Counted from the first letter of the stretch, positions 1-8,848 are shown. The stretch: 64,000 nt of DNA from Rhizobium mesoamericanum STM3625 (GCF_000312665.1 NZ_HF536778.1:308427-372426), one strand, 5' to 3'. Notes: generated from the sequence alone by a model not told the origin. Numbers and translations: made by a program.

Positions 1-106
1 GGGTAAACGGTTCTTCGGTCATGCTGGTCGAATTTCACCTCGATCAGCAAAATCCGTTAAGGCGATGCCACCGTCGGAGAACCTGTGCGGCTACTGGCAG
101 GGCGGC

Positions 107-598
107 GTTTGGCCGCCCCGTAGGAGCGCAATTTGTCGGTGATCATGCGCTTTGGCGGCATGCCCTGCTTCTTCAGAAGTCGCGTCAGCAGGCGCTTGGC
201 CGCCTTGGTGTTGCAGCGCGTCTGGACGATCTCGTCGAGCACATATCCATCTGATCAACCGCTCTCCAAAACCAGCATTTCTGACCGTTGATGCGCACCG
301 CGACTTCATCGAGGTGCCAGACATCGCCTTTCGTCGGCGCCTTGCGGCGTATGCGGCGCGCATAATCAGGGCCGTGCTTTCGGCACCATCGGCGGATGGT
401 CTCGTAGGAAACGACGATCCCGCGATCGAACAGCATTTCCTCGACATCGCGCAGGCTCAGATTAAAGCGGAAGTAGAGCCAGACAGCACGGGCTACGATT
501 TCGATCGGATAACGGTGGTTCTTGTAGGTCGGTGCACTCACGGTCATGGGCGCGCTGCTACCTCAATTTCCTTACCGCTCAATCAATGTGACAGCACC
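107..598 (-). mobile_element. Truncated IS6-family insertion sequence, copy 1
   Basis: Partial IS6/IS26-family element. Bases 107-598 align with 4826-5318 with about five substitutions and one missing base. The outer end is the terminal repeat GGTGCTGTCACATTGATTGA read on the minus strand from 598. The transposase starts at 547 with an N-terminal helix-turn-helix and the catalytic-domain stretch WHLDEVAVRING. A one-base deletion near 250 shifts the frame after residues WRAVDQ, and the C-terminal third is replaced by unrelated sequence before 107. Trp is intact at the codon that is a stop in the other copy, so the two copies were inactivated by different lesions. No second terminal repeat is visible, so this copy cannot move by itself. 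Confidence 0.9.
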
Positions 599-730
599 GG
601 TCGAAACCCTCCCATTTCGAAAGCGAGCGTCCTGGCGCTGCTGCACAGTGACGTGGGCTCGTTCGTCAAAAGCGACGAGGTGATCGACGTCATCGACCGC
701 CGTCTTATAAGTGAATAGGCCTGCCTCAGC

Positions 731-1885
731 TCAATCTTCTTTGACGTTCTCCTGGCGGGCGGCCGGAAAATCTTCTGGTTCTGCCGTTGTATCGAAAATA
801 TAGTTCTCAGTCGCCGCATACCGCTTCTGCCGCCGAGCCCAGTCGTAGTGACCACGCATCAGTGTGCCCATGTCGTTGAGGAAACGACGAAGCTCGGCGC
901 CCGCCCAAGGGGTAATCCGTGCCTCCAGGTCGAGATAGTCGCCCACTACATCATTGTGGATCCGTACAGTATTCGTGATGGCTTCTTGTTGCGACAGGCC
1001 TTGTGCGATGAGAATGTTCGGCAAATTCCAGATTACGCCGATTTCGCGCGGGAACGACATGACGTCGTTGCATAGACTGAGGACGGTGCCCACGAGGGTC
1101 TGTAGCCGCCTGACCTGGACGTGCTGGTAATCGTTCCCCGGGACCTCGTATCCCGCAACGATATCGGCCAGCGCGTAGGTGGGCGGCGCGCCGGCAAAGC
1201 TTGCGCGACCGAGCAAATACTCCCTCACACTTGGCGGCGGACCGCTCATGTTGAGACCCACCTGCCAGATGGTGCTGAGAAAGTAAAAGGTCATGCCTTC
1301 CATCCATCGCGCGTATTGCATCGGGCTGCTGACATTCTCAATGCGCCGCGCCATGTCGGCAGTCGCCTCCCCCGTCCTGATGCAGAGTTCGGCATATTCG
1401 GTCGAAAGGTCGCGGACAATCTCTTGACACATCGACCGCCAGTCGCATCCGCGCGGATCGGTCAAGATCGCCCTTAGCCAGAGATGGAACTGTGCAAGTC
1501 CGCCCGGCGATCCATGATACGCGCCAACCTCGCAGAAGTGCTCGTCCACCAAGAACATCCACGCGCTCCAGATCGACGCAGCCAGGAACGCTTCGCGGTT
1601 CATGTGGTGGTACATCCGACCGATTACGTCGGCCGGGCCGAGGCTGCGCAGCATGGCTTCCCCCTTGCCGCCACACTCGACGAGGGCATGGCCGACCGCC
1701 CATTCCGCTACTTCCACTTCCACGGCGTCGGTATTCGGATTGCGACCGTCCGGAAATGGATAGTGAAACGCTGGAAGCCTCAGCTTGGTGGCCAGAAGTG
1801 CGCTGTTGGGGAGGAGCATGCTTTCGGGCTTGCCCGACCGTCTCGATTGATTCATGTCCGCTCCGGAAGTGACCTTGCCTTCCAT
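731..1885 (-). CDS. Class I terpene synthase
   Basis: 384-residue class I terpene cyclase of the bacterial sesquiterpene/2-methylisoborneol-synthase type. Such enzymes ionise an allylic diphosphate with Mg2+ and cyclise the carbocation. The sequence has an acidic metal-binding motif VDEHFCE near residue 114, a second motif NDVMSFPRE that fits the NSE/DTE consensus ND-x2-S-x3-E, and an Arg/Tyr-rich end (RRQKRY) where the family has its diphosphate-sensing RY pair. The acidic motif reads DE instead of the usual DD. ATG 1885 is chosen because AGGAG lies 7 bases upstream. It is the last gene of a minus-strand operon with the cis-prenyltransferase at 2205-2972, which may supply its substrate. Product unknown; monoterpene or sesquiterpene are both possible. 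Confidence 0.9.
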   Translation of the reverse strand: MEGKVTSGADMNQSRRSGKPESMLLPNSALLATKLRLPAFHYPFPDGRNPNTDAVEVEVAEWAVGHALVECGGKGEAMLRSLGPADVIGRMYHHMNREAFLAASIWSAWMFLVDEHFCEVGAYHGSPGGLAQFHLWLRAILTDPRGCDWRSMCQEIVRDLSTEYAELCIRTGEATADMARRIENVSSPMQYARWMEGMTFYFLSTIWQVGLNMSGPPPSVREYLLGRASFAGAPPTYALADIVAGYEVPGNDYQHVQVRRLQTLVGTVLSLCNDVMSFPREIGVIWNLPNILIAQGLSQQEAITNTVRIHNDVVGDYLDLEARITPWAGAELRRFLNDMGTLMRGHYDWARRQKRYAATENYIFDTTAEPEDFPAARQENVKED

Positions 1886-1895
1886 ACTGTCGCTC

Positions 1896-2208
1896 CTACT
1901 CTGGTGGCGAGCCCACGTAGCGACGCCAGATGTGCAGCAGGTCGTTGACTTCGTGCACAGACAGCAGTCGCTGGGCGCGACGCGCGGCGGCGAGTCGCCA
2001 CACCCGTGCGCCGGCAGCTCACATGCGGTAGAACATGACGTTCCTGGTGCATCAGATGCGCGACAGCGACTTCGCCAGCCAGGATCCTGTCGCTGGCCAA
2101 AATCGCAAACCGCCCTTCAGTATAGGTGGCCGATGCGCGTGCGATACCGATGTTGCACGGCGCATTCATGACGGGCATTTCCGCTTGAATGTGCAGGGAA
2201 ACTTTCAT
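1896..2208 (-). pseudogene. Small frameshifted gene between the two terpenoid genes
   Basis: ATG 2206-2208 overlaps the TGA of the cis-prenyltransferase gene (ATGA overlap). The frame reads about 60 plausible residues (GRFAILASDRILAGEVAV region), then turns Arg-rich. Another frame reads a convincing C-terminus (RAQRLLSVHEVNDLLHIWRR, then YVGSPPE) and stops at TAG 1896-1898, 11 bases before the terpene synthase start. A one-base indel near 2025 would join the two into a protein of about 102 residues. I do not recognise the product. The operon spacing on both sides suggests it was once a real third gene; a sequencing error is an alternative explanation. Confidence 0.5.
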
Positions 2209-2972
2209 TGCCCGAACCTGCGATGACGCGACCGATAAACGGTGAGAGCCTCCTCGAAATCCGTGCGCCTGAAATCCGGCCAGCAAACGGGCGTGAAATA
2301 AAATTCAGAGAACGCACACTGCCAAAGCATAAAGTTCGACAGCCGCTGCTCTCCGGACGTTCGGATGACGAGATCCGGATCGGGTTGCCCTGCTGTATAG
2401 AGCCGACTCGTGATCGATTCAAAACTTAGGTCAGTCTGCAACGTGTTCACAGTGCCGGCCAAAAGGTGATCCGCGATCAGAGTTCTGATGGCATGCAACA
2501 ATTCGAGGCGGCCGCTGTATCCGACGGCGATGTTCACGTCGAGCCCGTCGACGGTTGCGGTATGGCACTCGGCATTGCGAATGCGGCGCTTGACATCGGG
2601 CGGAAGACTGGAGAGGTCGCCGATCACGCGCAGATGCCAGCGGCCGGTGCATGCAAGTTCTTCAAAAACATCGGCGATGACCGTCAGCAGTGCCTGTAGT
2701 TCTTCTGGATCGCGACTCAGGTTTTCTGCGGATAACGGCCAAAGCGTGACCATCGGAATGTCAGCCTCACTGCACCACGATAAAAGGGCATGAACGTTGC
2801 GCCCTCCTGCTCGGTAGCCGTCGATCGACTGCAGCCCGCAACGCTCCGCCCACCGTCGGTTGCCATCCAGGATAACTGCAAGATGCCGGATCGCCACCCG
2901 TTGCTCGGACAACCGCGCATCGACCGGGTTCGTCGCGCATGCATTAAAAGTGGACGAAGCCGTAGCTTGCAT
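2205..2972 (-). CDS. cis-Prenyltransferase (UPP synthase family)
   Basis: 255-residue enzyme of the undecaprenyl-diphosphate-synthase fold, adding isopentenyl units in cis configuration. Hallmarks in order are HLAVILDGNRRWA with the catalytic Asp, NLSRDPEE, GYSGRLELLHA, and the C-terminal PDLVIRTSGEQRLSNFMLWQ with the downstream SEFYF. The start is ATG 2972 because GGAGGG lies a few bases upstream; an in-frame start further out lacks a ribosome site. It is first in an operon with the terpene synthase. Housekeeping UPP synthases sit beside cdsA/dxr, not terpene cyclases, so a dedicated short-chain role (for example Z,E-farnesyl or neryl diphosphate) is inferred. Chain length cannot be read from sequence by eye. 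Confidence 0.88.
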   Translation of the reverse strand: MQATASSTFNACATNPVDARLSEQRVAIRHLAVILDGNRRWAERCGLQSIDGYRAGGRNVHALLSWCSEADIPMVTLWPLSAENLSRDPEELQALLTVIADVFEELACTGRWHLRVIGDLSSLPPDVKRRIRNAECHTATVDGLDVNIAVGYSGRLELLHAIRTLIADHLLAGTVNTLQTDLSFESITSRLYTAGQPDPDLVIRTSGEQRLSNFMLWQCAFSEFYFTPVCWPDFRRTDFEEALTVYRSRHRRFGQ

Positions 2973-3476
2973 TGTCACCCCTCCTTCAATTTGGTGCTGG
3001 TAGATCACGAAAACATCAGACGTCTTTCGCGAACGTGCTGCACGCTCCGGCGGCGGCAAAACTCAGTGTCATAACCGTTGATCGGTTTTCCTGATTTTTA
3101 ATTATTCAGCTGCAGTTGCAAACTACCAGCTTTGGGAGGTTACGGATCGCTCGCCTACGCCGGCCAACGCGAATACGGCGATGCCGAAACCAAATCAGGT
3201 GGCGGGCATTTCCAATCTTAGGGGTGACTGCCGTCCAGTTCAGCAACGCCAGAATTCTACCATGATCCGCGAGCTAATCGGCTATAGCAGTAGCTCCAGG
3301 CCCTTCGGTCACCGAGCGTATGCTGGCGCTTGCCGAAATTTCGGCCGCCGCCCACCCAGCGGGGGGACGGCCTCGAAAGCTTTCGGAACTGGGCCTAAAG
3401 CGCGTCGCCCGTTTTTTGATTCAGGTTCTCGAATCGGCCGATTTGTGATTCCTTCTTAGCTGGAAGGAGACCGATC
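2973..3476. other. Non-coding stretch upstream of the terpenoid operon
   Basis: About 500 bases with no credible gene on either strand. It should hold the promoter for the minus-strand terpenoid operon; an A/T-rich patch (ATTTTTAATTATTCAG) lies near 3093-3108. Its right part probably includes the left end of the IS630-type element (CTAAAGCGCGTCGCCCG near 3390), weakly mirrored by CGACAAGCTTTAAA near 4431. No clear operator was seen. Confidence 0.4.
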
Positions 3477-4427
3477 ATGGGCAAATCACATCCGATCGAG
3501 TTGCGTTCCCGTGTTATTGCATTCGTTGAAGAGGGCAACACCCATCGCGAGGCGTCCCGTCATTTCCGGGTGTCGCCTCGATTTGTGAATAACCTTGTTA
3601 TCCTGAAGTGGTAGACGGGCTCTCTGTCGCCGAGACGACAGGGTCATATTGGTGGCGGCAAGTTAAGTGACCATGGTGCGTGGTTTCGTGAACGTATGGC
3701 TGAGAAGGGTGAATTGACGCTTGATGAATTGTGCGTCGAGCTTGCCGAGCGCGGCGTAATTGTGCATCGCTCGAGCGTCGGCCGCATGTTGCACCGGCTC
3801 GGGTTAAGCCACAAAAAAAAGCCTGATGGCAAGCGAGCAGCTTCGTCCAAAAATCGCCCGGGCGAGAAGTCTATGGATCGAAAGGCGCAAGCCGTTTTTT
3901 GATAAGGCCCTGGCACGCCTCACTTTTATCGATGAGACGTCGACGAGCACAAAGCTGACAAAACGCTCCGGTTGGTCGTTACGGGGTCACCGTTACCGCA
4001 GTCATGTGCCTTTCGGATCCTGGAAGACGCAGACGTTTATCGCTGGCCTCAGATCGCATTCCATGGTCGCGCCATGGATTGTCAACGCACCAATGAATGC
4101 CGAGATATTCGAGACTTGGATCGAAACGCAACTCGTCCCAACTCTATCAAAGGGCGACATCGTCATTGCCGATAATGTCGGTTTCCACAAAAGCCAAAAG
4201 GCCGAAAACTCATCAGACAAACCGGTGCAAGGCTGCTGTTCCTACCGGCCTATTCGCCCGACTTGAACCCAATCGAGATGGCCTTCTCGAAACTCAAGTC
4301 GCTCCTACGAAAGAAAGCCGCAAGGAGCTTCGACGCAATATCGAATGCCCTCAGCGACATCTGCGCATTGTTCTCCGTTGACGAATGTCGAAACTACTTC
4401 AAGGCCGCAGGGTATGAGGCGATTTAG
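3477..4427 (+). pseudogene. IS630-family transposase, multiply broken
   Basis: Decayed DDE transposase of the IS630/Tc1-mariner superfamily. The first frame starts MGKSHPIELRSRVIAFVEEG (HTH), but codon 46 is TAG (3612-3614). A frameshift follows near the A-run at about 3813-3820. The catalytic core then continues in another frame with TFIDET (first Asp), VIADNVGFHKS (second Asp) and, after a further shift near 4200-4245, FLPAYSPDLNPIEMAFSKLK (Glu region). The reading ends at TAG 4425-4427. With one nonsense codon and two shifts it cannot make transposase. Candidate terminal repeats are weak (3390 and 4431 regions). Confidence 0.88.
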
Positions 4428-4511
4428 ATGCGACAAGCTTTAAATGTGAAGTCAAGCGACTGCGATTTCACAACGAGAGCATCCCAAAGCCCACTGGCGA
4501 CCTCGTGAAAT

Positions 4512-5318
4512 GGCGTTGTCACGTTGTTTGAAATGTGGCCACGTGAGCCGACACGGCGCTTTTCAGGCAGGCGGTGCACTTACGGCTTCCTACGCGGCCA
4601 TGGCCTGGCGTCGATGGGTTGGAATTTGTACTGCGGAGCGGTTGGTCTGGAATGGAACGAAGAGGTTTCGGACGGCGGAGAAGATCGACACGAAATGTTG
4701 CAATGAGCCGACCGACCGGAAACCCTGTCGCGTTCGCTCCCGTTTTCTGAACGGCAGGTGAGAATTCTCCGCTCGGTTGTTCAAGCCTTTATGCGAGCGG
4801 TGTTCCACGTTCGGCATGACCTGGGGTTTGGTCGCCCCGTAGGAGCGCAATTTGTCGGTGATCATACGCTTTGGCGGCATGCCCTGCTTCTTCAGAAGTC
4901 GCGTCAGCAGGCGCTTGGCCGCCTCGGTGTTGCAGCGCGTCTGGACGATCTCGTCGAGCACATATCCATCCTGATCAACCGCTCTCTAAAACCAGCATTT
5001 CTGACCGTTGATGCGCACCGCGACTTCATCGAGGTGCCAGACATCGCCTTTCGTCGGCGCCTTGCGGCGTATGCGGCGCGCATAATCAGGGCCGTGCTTT
5101 CGGCACCATCGGCGGATGGTCTCGTAGGAAACGACGATCCCGCGATCGAACAGCATTTCCTCGACATCGCGCAGGCTCAGATTAAAGCGGAAGTAGAGCC
5201 AGACAGCACGGGCTACGATTTCGATCGGATAACGGTGGTTCTTGTAGGTCGGTGCACTCACGGTCATGGGCGCGCTGCTACCTCAATTTCCTTACCGCTC
5301 AATCAATGTGACAGCACC
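4512..5318 (-). mobile_element. IS6-family insertion sequence, copy 2, complete in length
   Basis: 807-base IS6-type element bounded by imperfect terminal repeats GGCGTTGTCACGTTGTTTGA (4512) and GGTGCTGTCACATTGATTGA (minus strand from 5318). The flanking 8 bases (CGTGAAAT and TAGTCAGC) do not match, so no target duplication remains. That suggests recombination or adjacent deletion after insertion. Same orientation as copy 1. Confidence 0.9.
4590..5267 (-). pseudogene. IS6-family transposase with an internal stop codon
   Basis: Transposase of copy 2. The N-terminus MTVSAPTYKNHRYPIEIV carries the HTH; the DDE core shows WHLDEVAVRING (Asp), MITDKLRSYGA (Asp) and HKGLNNRAENSH (Glu). In frame, the TGG codon found in copy 1 is TAG at 4986-4988, immediately after residues KCWF. 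The frame is otherwise open to TAG 4590. It is thus a single-nonsense pseudogene unless the stop is suppressed. About 226 codons in total, near the family norm. Confidence 0.9.
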
Positions 5319-6226
5319 TAGTCAGCAAAGCCTCCGAACTTATTTTGCAGGAGTTGCATCTGCTCGCTGCGCTCCTTGACCAAGTGGCCTAAACGGCGGA
5401 TCACGTCATGTACGAGAAGACCGAGAAATGTTGTCACCGGTGCGTTGCTTTCCCAGAACATATCGACGTCTGTGGCAATTCGAAATACATTTTCCGTGAG
5501 TTCCTGCGCCCAGTAGCATACCGAATCGGTGATTATGATTAGATCAACGTCCGATTGCGCGGCCTGCCGAGCCAACAACATGGCCTGTTTTGCATAGCGT
5601 CGAACGTCTATAACAATGAGGAGCGGCCTTCCCATTTCGTCCGCGAATAACTCGCTATAGGTGCCACTGCCGCCATCCATAAAGCGCACATTCGGTCGTG
5701 CGTATTCGAGTCGCAAGGCAAAGTCCATCGCCAGGCCGCGCACGGTCTGGAAACCAGCCACATAAACCCGATCAGCCTTGGCGGTCAGCTCGGCCGCATG
5801 GCTGAACTGCTCGGTACGCGCGAGCTCATAGGTGCTGATGATGGCCTTCAATTCAAGATCGAGATTTGCTGAAAGATCGTATGTTGTACTGTCCGTCTCA
5901 CCCCTCGAATGCTCGTTGGAAGCGATGCGCTCATATCGTTCTCCGACAAGCCAGGTGATCTGATGGATGGTGCTCCCCAGTTCCTCCTTGAGCGCGGCGA
6001 GGTTCTCATAGCCGAGCGAACGAAGGAAACGCCCGACGGTCATAGGGCTCAATTTGAGCTTGCTGGATATGGAGGCCGCTGTCTCGAAGGGGATATCGCG
6101 AATATTGGTAACAAGATAAGCAGCGATGGCGCTCTCAGCCTTCGAGAAGGCCGCCTGCCGTTCCTTGATCTTCTCCATGAAGGGAAACGAGGCCGGTGCG
6201 GGCTGGGGCGCTTGCTTGCTGTTCAT
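5318..6226 (-). CDS. RpiR/MurR-family transcriptional regulator with SIS domain
   Basis: 302 residues. The N-terminal RpiR helix-turn-helix spans roughly residues 25-90 (AASISSKLKLSPMTVGRFLR). A C-terminal SIS domain at about 145-280 is expected to bind a phosphosugar or related ligand (VYVAGFQTVRG, LLIVIDVRRYAKQ, IIITDSVCYW). ATG 6226 overlaps the stop of the upstream peptidase gene by four bases (ATGA), so the two are translationally coupled. The stop codon TAG (5318-5320) is formed partly by the last base of IS6 copy 2, so the original C-terminus may have been trimmed by the insertion, although the length is near normal. It probably controls the peptidase operon. Confidence 0.88.
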   Translation of the reverse strand: MNSKQAPQPAPASFPFMEKIKERQAAFSKAESAIAAYLVTNIRDIPFETAASISSKLKLSPMTVGRFLRSLGYENLAALKEELGSTIHQITWLVGERYERIASNEHSRGETDSTTYDLSANLDLELKAIISTYELARTEQFSHAAELTAKADRVYVAGFQTVRGLAMDFALRLEYARPNVRFMDGGSGTYSELFADEMGRPLLIVIDVRRYAKQAMLLARQAAQSDVDLIIITDSVCYWAQELTENVFRIATDVDMFWESNAPVTTFLGLLVHDVIRRLGHLVKERSEQMQLLQNKFGGFAD

Positions 6227-7290
6227 GCTTTCAGTCGTCCATAATTGCGCATAACCTCCTTTACCGCATCGTGCTCGATAGCGGCAACAAGCCTGTTCTC
6301 GCGCCCCACCATCGTTTCGGCAGCCACCATGGCGTTTATAATCGCTTCCTCCACCGCCTGCGCCGTTGCCTCGAAAAGTGGGTCGAGCATGTTATTCGGC
6401 AAAAAGGCCAGATCGCCGACAGCGGGTGCTATGGCCGACTCGCTGATAGTCAGGTTTGCCGTGGAGAAGGCAAGGCAGAGGTCGCCGGAGCCGTCTCCGG
6501 CCGGTGTGCCCGTTCGGCCGATACCGAGACCCGCCCGTCGTGCGACCCGCTCCAACTGGGTCGGCATGAGTGGCGCGTCTGTCGCCACCAGGGCGATGAT
6601 GGAACCCTGCTCACCGGCCCAGAGCCGGTTCGCGGTCAGGTGTTCGCCGACAGGCACACCGAGAATTTTGAGGAGCGGTCGAATTCCAAAGTTCGCCTGC
6701 ACGAGGCAGCCTACGGTATAGCGTGAGCCAAAAAAGTCCACAACGCGAGACGACGTTCCTGTGCCACCTTTGTATTCGAAGCAGATCATTCCCGTCCCGC
6801 CGCCGACATTGCCCTCGGCTATCGACCCGCTGGAAGCCCTATCCAGGGCCTCCGTCACATGATCGGCTGTCACATGGAAAGCGTTCATGTCGTTGAGATA
6901 AGCATCGCAGGTCTCGCCGACCACGGGCAGCATGAACTTGTAGGGCCCAACTCCGGTATCCGGCTTCCCAATCATCCATCGCAGGATCGACTGATGAACG
7001 GTTCCAAGACTGTGGGTGTTGGTAATGGCGATCGGTCCTGTAAAATAACCAGCCTCCTTGATCCAGTGCGTCCCCGTCATTTCACCGTTTCCATTAAGCG
7101 AGTGGAACCCCGCCCACACGGGAGCCCGCAGAGGACCCATGCGGCCTCTCGGAAGAATGGTGGTAACCCCTGTACGCGCTGGGCCTTTGCCCGACGTTAA
7201 GGAGTCGCTGACTACGGTCGAATAGCCCACTTCCACGCCGGCTACATCGGTTATGGCATTGAAAGGACCGGTTATTCCAGAAAACGGCAA
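6223..7290 (-). CDS. P1-family peptidase (DmpA-like aminopeptidase)
   Basis: 355-residue member of the DmpA/BapA (MEROPS P1) family. These are self-cleaving N-terminal-nucleophile hydrolases acting on N-terminal D- or L-residues or beta-peptides. The start region GPFNAITDVAGVEVGY and the autoprocessing site GDGSGDLCLAFST, with the nucleophile Ser in GSG, are clear. The frame opens at TTG 7290. Family-like residues ARDLG continue upstream of TTG to a TGA at about 7321 without an ATG, while an ATG at 7321 lies in the next frame. Either TTG is used or a one-base shift damaged the first codons. It is cotranscribed with the RpiR-type regulator. Confidence 0.87.
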   Translation of the reverse strand: MPFSGITGPFNAITDVAGVEVGYSTVVSDSLTSGKGPARTGVTTILPRGRMGPLRAPVWAGFHSLNGNGEMTGTHWIKEAGYFTGPIAITNTHSLGTVHQSILRWMIGKPDTGVGPYKFMLPVVGETCDAYLNDMNAFHVTADHVTEALDRASSGSIAEGNVGGGTGMICFEYKGGTGTSSRVVDFFGSRYTVGCLVQANFGIRPLLKILGVPVGEHLTANRLWAGEQGSIIALVATDAPLMPTQLERVARRAGLGIGRTGTPAGDGSGDLCLAFSTANLTISESAIAPAVGDLAFLPNNMLDPLFEATAQAVEEAIINAMVAAETMVGRENRLVAAIEHDAVKEVMRNYGRLKA

Positions 7291-7414
7291 TCCTAGGTCG
7301 CGCGCGGCCTCGACGGCGCATCAGGTGTCAGTCGGTGTGTAATTTCCATTGGTGTCCTCGTCTATTTAGATTTCCGGGTGCGCACTTTAACGAGCGTTTG
7401 GGAGAAATGATAGT

Positions 7415-7428
7415 TGAATAATATTTCA
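7415..7428. promoter_or_regulatory. Candidate operator upstream of the peptidase-rpiR operon
   Basis: TGAATAATATTTCA is an interrupted palindrome with TGAA and TTCA arms in an A/T-rich patch about 125 bases before the TTG start of the peptidase gene. Its position upstream of a regulator-containing operon makes autoregulation plausible. No footprint or family consensus was checked. Confidence 0.3.
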
Positions 7429-7441
7429 TAGACACCGATAT

Positions 7442-8404
7442 TTATATATCATCACCTATGTCGACCGATGCGAACAGTAGAAGACGCAGCGGCTTCAATG
7501 GTAGCAACCACGGACGAGGCGGCACGTTTTTGCGGAACAGCGTTCCGACAATCGCTCTCGCGCCATGGATGAGAAGCGCCCGCAGATGTCTGTCACCCCC
7601 CTTACTGATCCTGCCGATACGCTCCTTCTTCCCGCTGGCATGCATCCTCGGAGTCAGCCCGAGCCAGGCCGCAAAGTGCCGTGCGGATTGGAACTGACGA
7701 CCGTCTCCCACAGCTGCGACGATGGCACTCGCAGTGATCGGGCCTACGCCGGGTGCAGTCGCCAGCCGCCGGCTATCTTCGTTGTTCTTGTGCCACTCGA
7801 CAATTTGTTGTTCGACAGCAGCGATCTGTCCTTCAAGCGTATTGATATGATCGAACAGGGTATTGATAGCTTGGCAGGCGATCGCTGGCAGGTGGTCTGG
7901 CGTCATTGCGTTCATTCGCTGCCGCAGCTCTGACATACGGTAGCGGCCTTTTGCGGCGATGAGCCCAAACTCACCAACCAATCCACGAACAGCATTGATC
8001 GATGCTGTTCGTTGGCGAACCAACAATGAACGAGATCGATGCAAAGCGAGCACGGCTTGCTGGTCTCGGGTCTTGATTGGAACGAAGCGCATGTTTGGCC
8101 GAGTGGCCGCCTCGCATATCGCCTCTGCGTCTGCCGCGTCGGTTTTATTCCGTTTGACATACGGTTTGACGTATTGCGGCGGAATGAGCCGAACGTCGTG
8201 ACCCATAGTGACCAGCTCGCGAGCCCAGTGATGAGCGCTCGAGCATGCTTCCATCGCAATCAGGCAAGGCGGCAGCTTAGCGAAATACGCGAGCAACTCG
8301 CTTCGTCCAAGGCGTCGGCGTAGAACGGTTTGGCCGACGTCATCAACGCCATGAGCTTGGAAGACTGTCTTTGCGAGATCAAGACCAACGGTAACAACAG
8401 GCAT
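7442..8404 (-). CDS. IS110-family transposase, 3'-truncated
   Basis: About 320 residues of an IS110-type DEDD transposase starting at ATG 8404 (VGLDLAKTVFQAHGV). The N-terminal RuvC-like domain contains the first acidic residue in LDLAKT, MEACSSAHHWA, and KRNKTDAADAEAICEA. The C-terminal transposase_20 region is APGVGPITASAIVAAVGD to KGGDRHLRALLIHGARA. After RAIVGTLFRKN the sequence departs from the family end and stops early, so the 3' end is probably replaced by foreign DNA. Activity is therefore doubtful. Confidence 0.85.
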   Translation of the reverse strand: MPVVTVGLDLAKTVFQAHGVDDVGQTVLRRRLGRSELLAYFAKLPPCLIAMEACSSAHHWARELVTMGHDVRLIPPQYVKPYVKRNKTDAADAEAICEAATRPNMRFVPIKTRDQQAVLALHRSRSLLVRQRTASINAVRGLVGEFGLIAAKGRYRMSELRQRMNAMTPDHLPAIACQAINTLFDHINTLEGQIAAVEQQIVEWHKNNEDSRRLATAPGVGPITASAIVAAVGDGRQFQSARHFAAWLGLTPRMHASGKKERIGRISKGGDRHLRALLIHGARAIVGTLFRKNVPPRPWLLPLKPLRLLLFASVDIGDDI

Positions 8405-8645
8405 GAAAACGTTCCTTCTTGGCTGAAAGACGTCCGCCATCTTCGCTGAGGGGACGGGAGCGGTCCATGCCATCAAATGGGCTGTCCAGCGCGCCAGATA
8501 CATGACGCTGGGAACCATCAGCCAGATGAGCGATGATCCGCTCATCAGCTTGGCAGCCGTGGCGCGCTGATCATCCCGGCCCATGCCGGAGAACGCGGCG
8601 ACCAAAGCCGCCACCTACACCACTCCCTGGGACATGATCACATAG
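8405..8645 (-). pseudogene. Remnant of a hydrophobic coding sequence behind IS110
   Basis: Upstream of the IS110 start the same minus frame reads hydrophobic, protein-like sequence (LIWLMVPSVMYLARWTAHL) preceded by VPRYVIMSQGVV and a TAG. It looks like a piece of a membrane protein interrupted by the element, but I cannot name it. Confidence 0.3.
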
Positions 8646-8650
8646 CGCGG

Positions 8651-8848
8651 CACTTGAATTGAGATTGGGCACCTAATTTGAGATTCCGGCTTCGATTTTG
8701 GCAGTTAATGTGAGATTCGCCGCCATAGAAAAGATGCCTGGACGCGGCTAAGCTTCATCAGAAATGCTAAGATAGCACAAATGGTTATGGCCGACTCAGA
8801 GGGTGTCAAGCGCCGAAAATCGCGCCGAAGAATCTCAAATTAGGTGCC
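8651..8848. repeat. Relict IS21-like ends: triple motif plus 18-bp inverted repeat
   Basis: GGCACCTAATTTGAGATT (8668-8685) is perfectly inverted as AATCTCAAATTAGGTGCC (8831-8848). Two related direct copies, GCACTTGAATTGAGATTGG (from 8650) and GCAGTTAATGTGAGATTCG (from 8701), flank the left arm. Several repeated motifs at element ends are typical of IS21-family transposase binding sites, yet no istA/istB reading frame lies between. Interpreted as a deletion derivative or miniature element. Confidence 0.5.

Noticed and set aside
731..2972. Gibberellin biosynthetic operon
   Set aside because: No P450, ferredoxin, GGPP synthase, CPS or KS genes are present; the prenyltransferase is the cis type.
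599..4511. Active composite transposon formed by the two IS6 copies
   Set aside because: Both transposases are broken, copy 1 lacks one end, and the 8-base flanks do not match.
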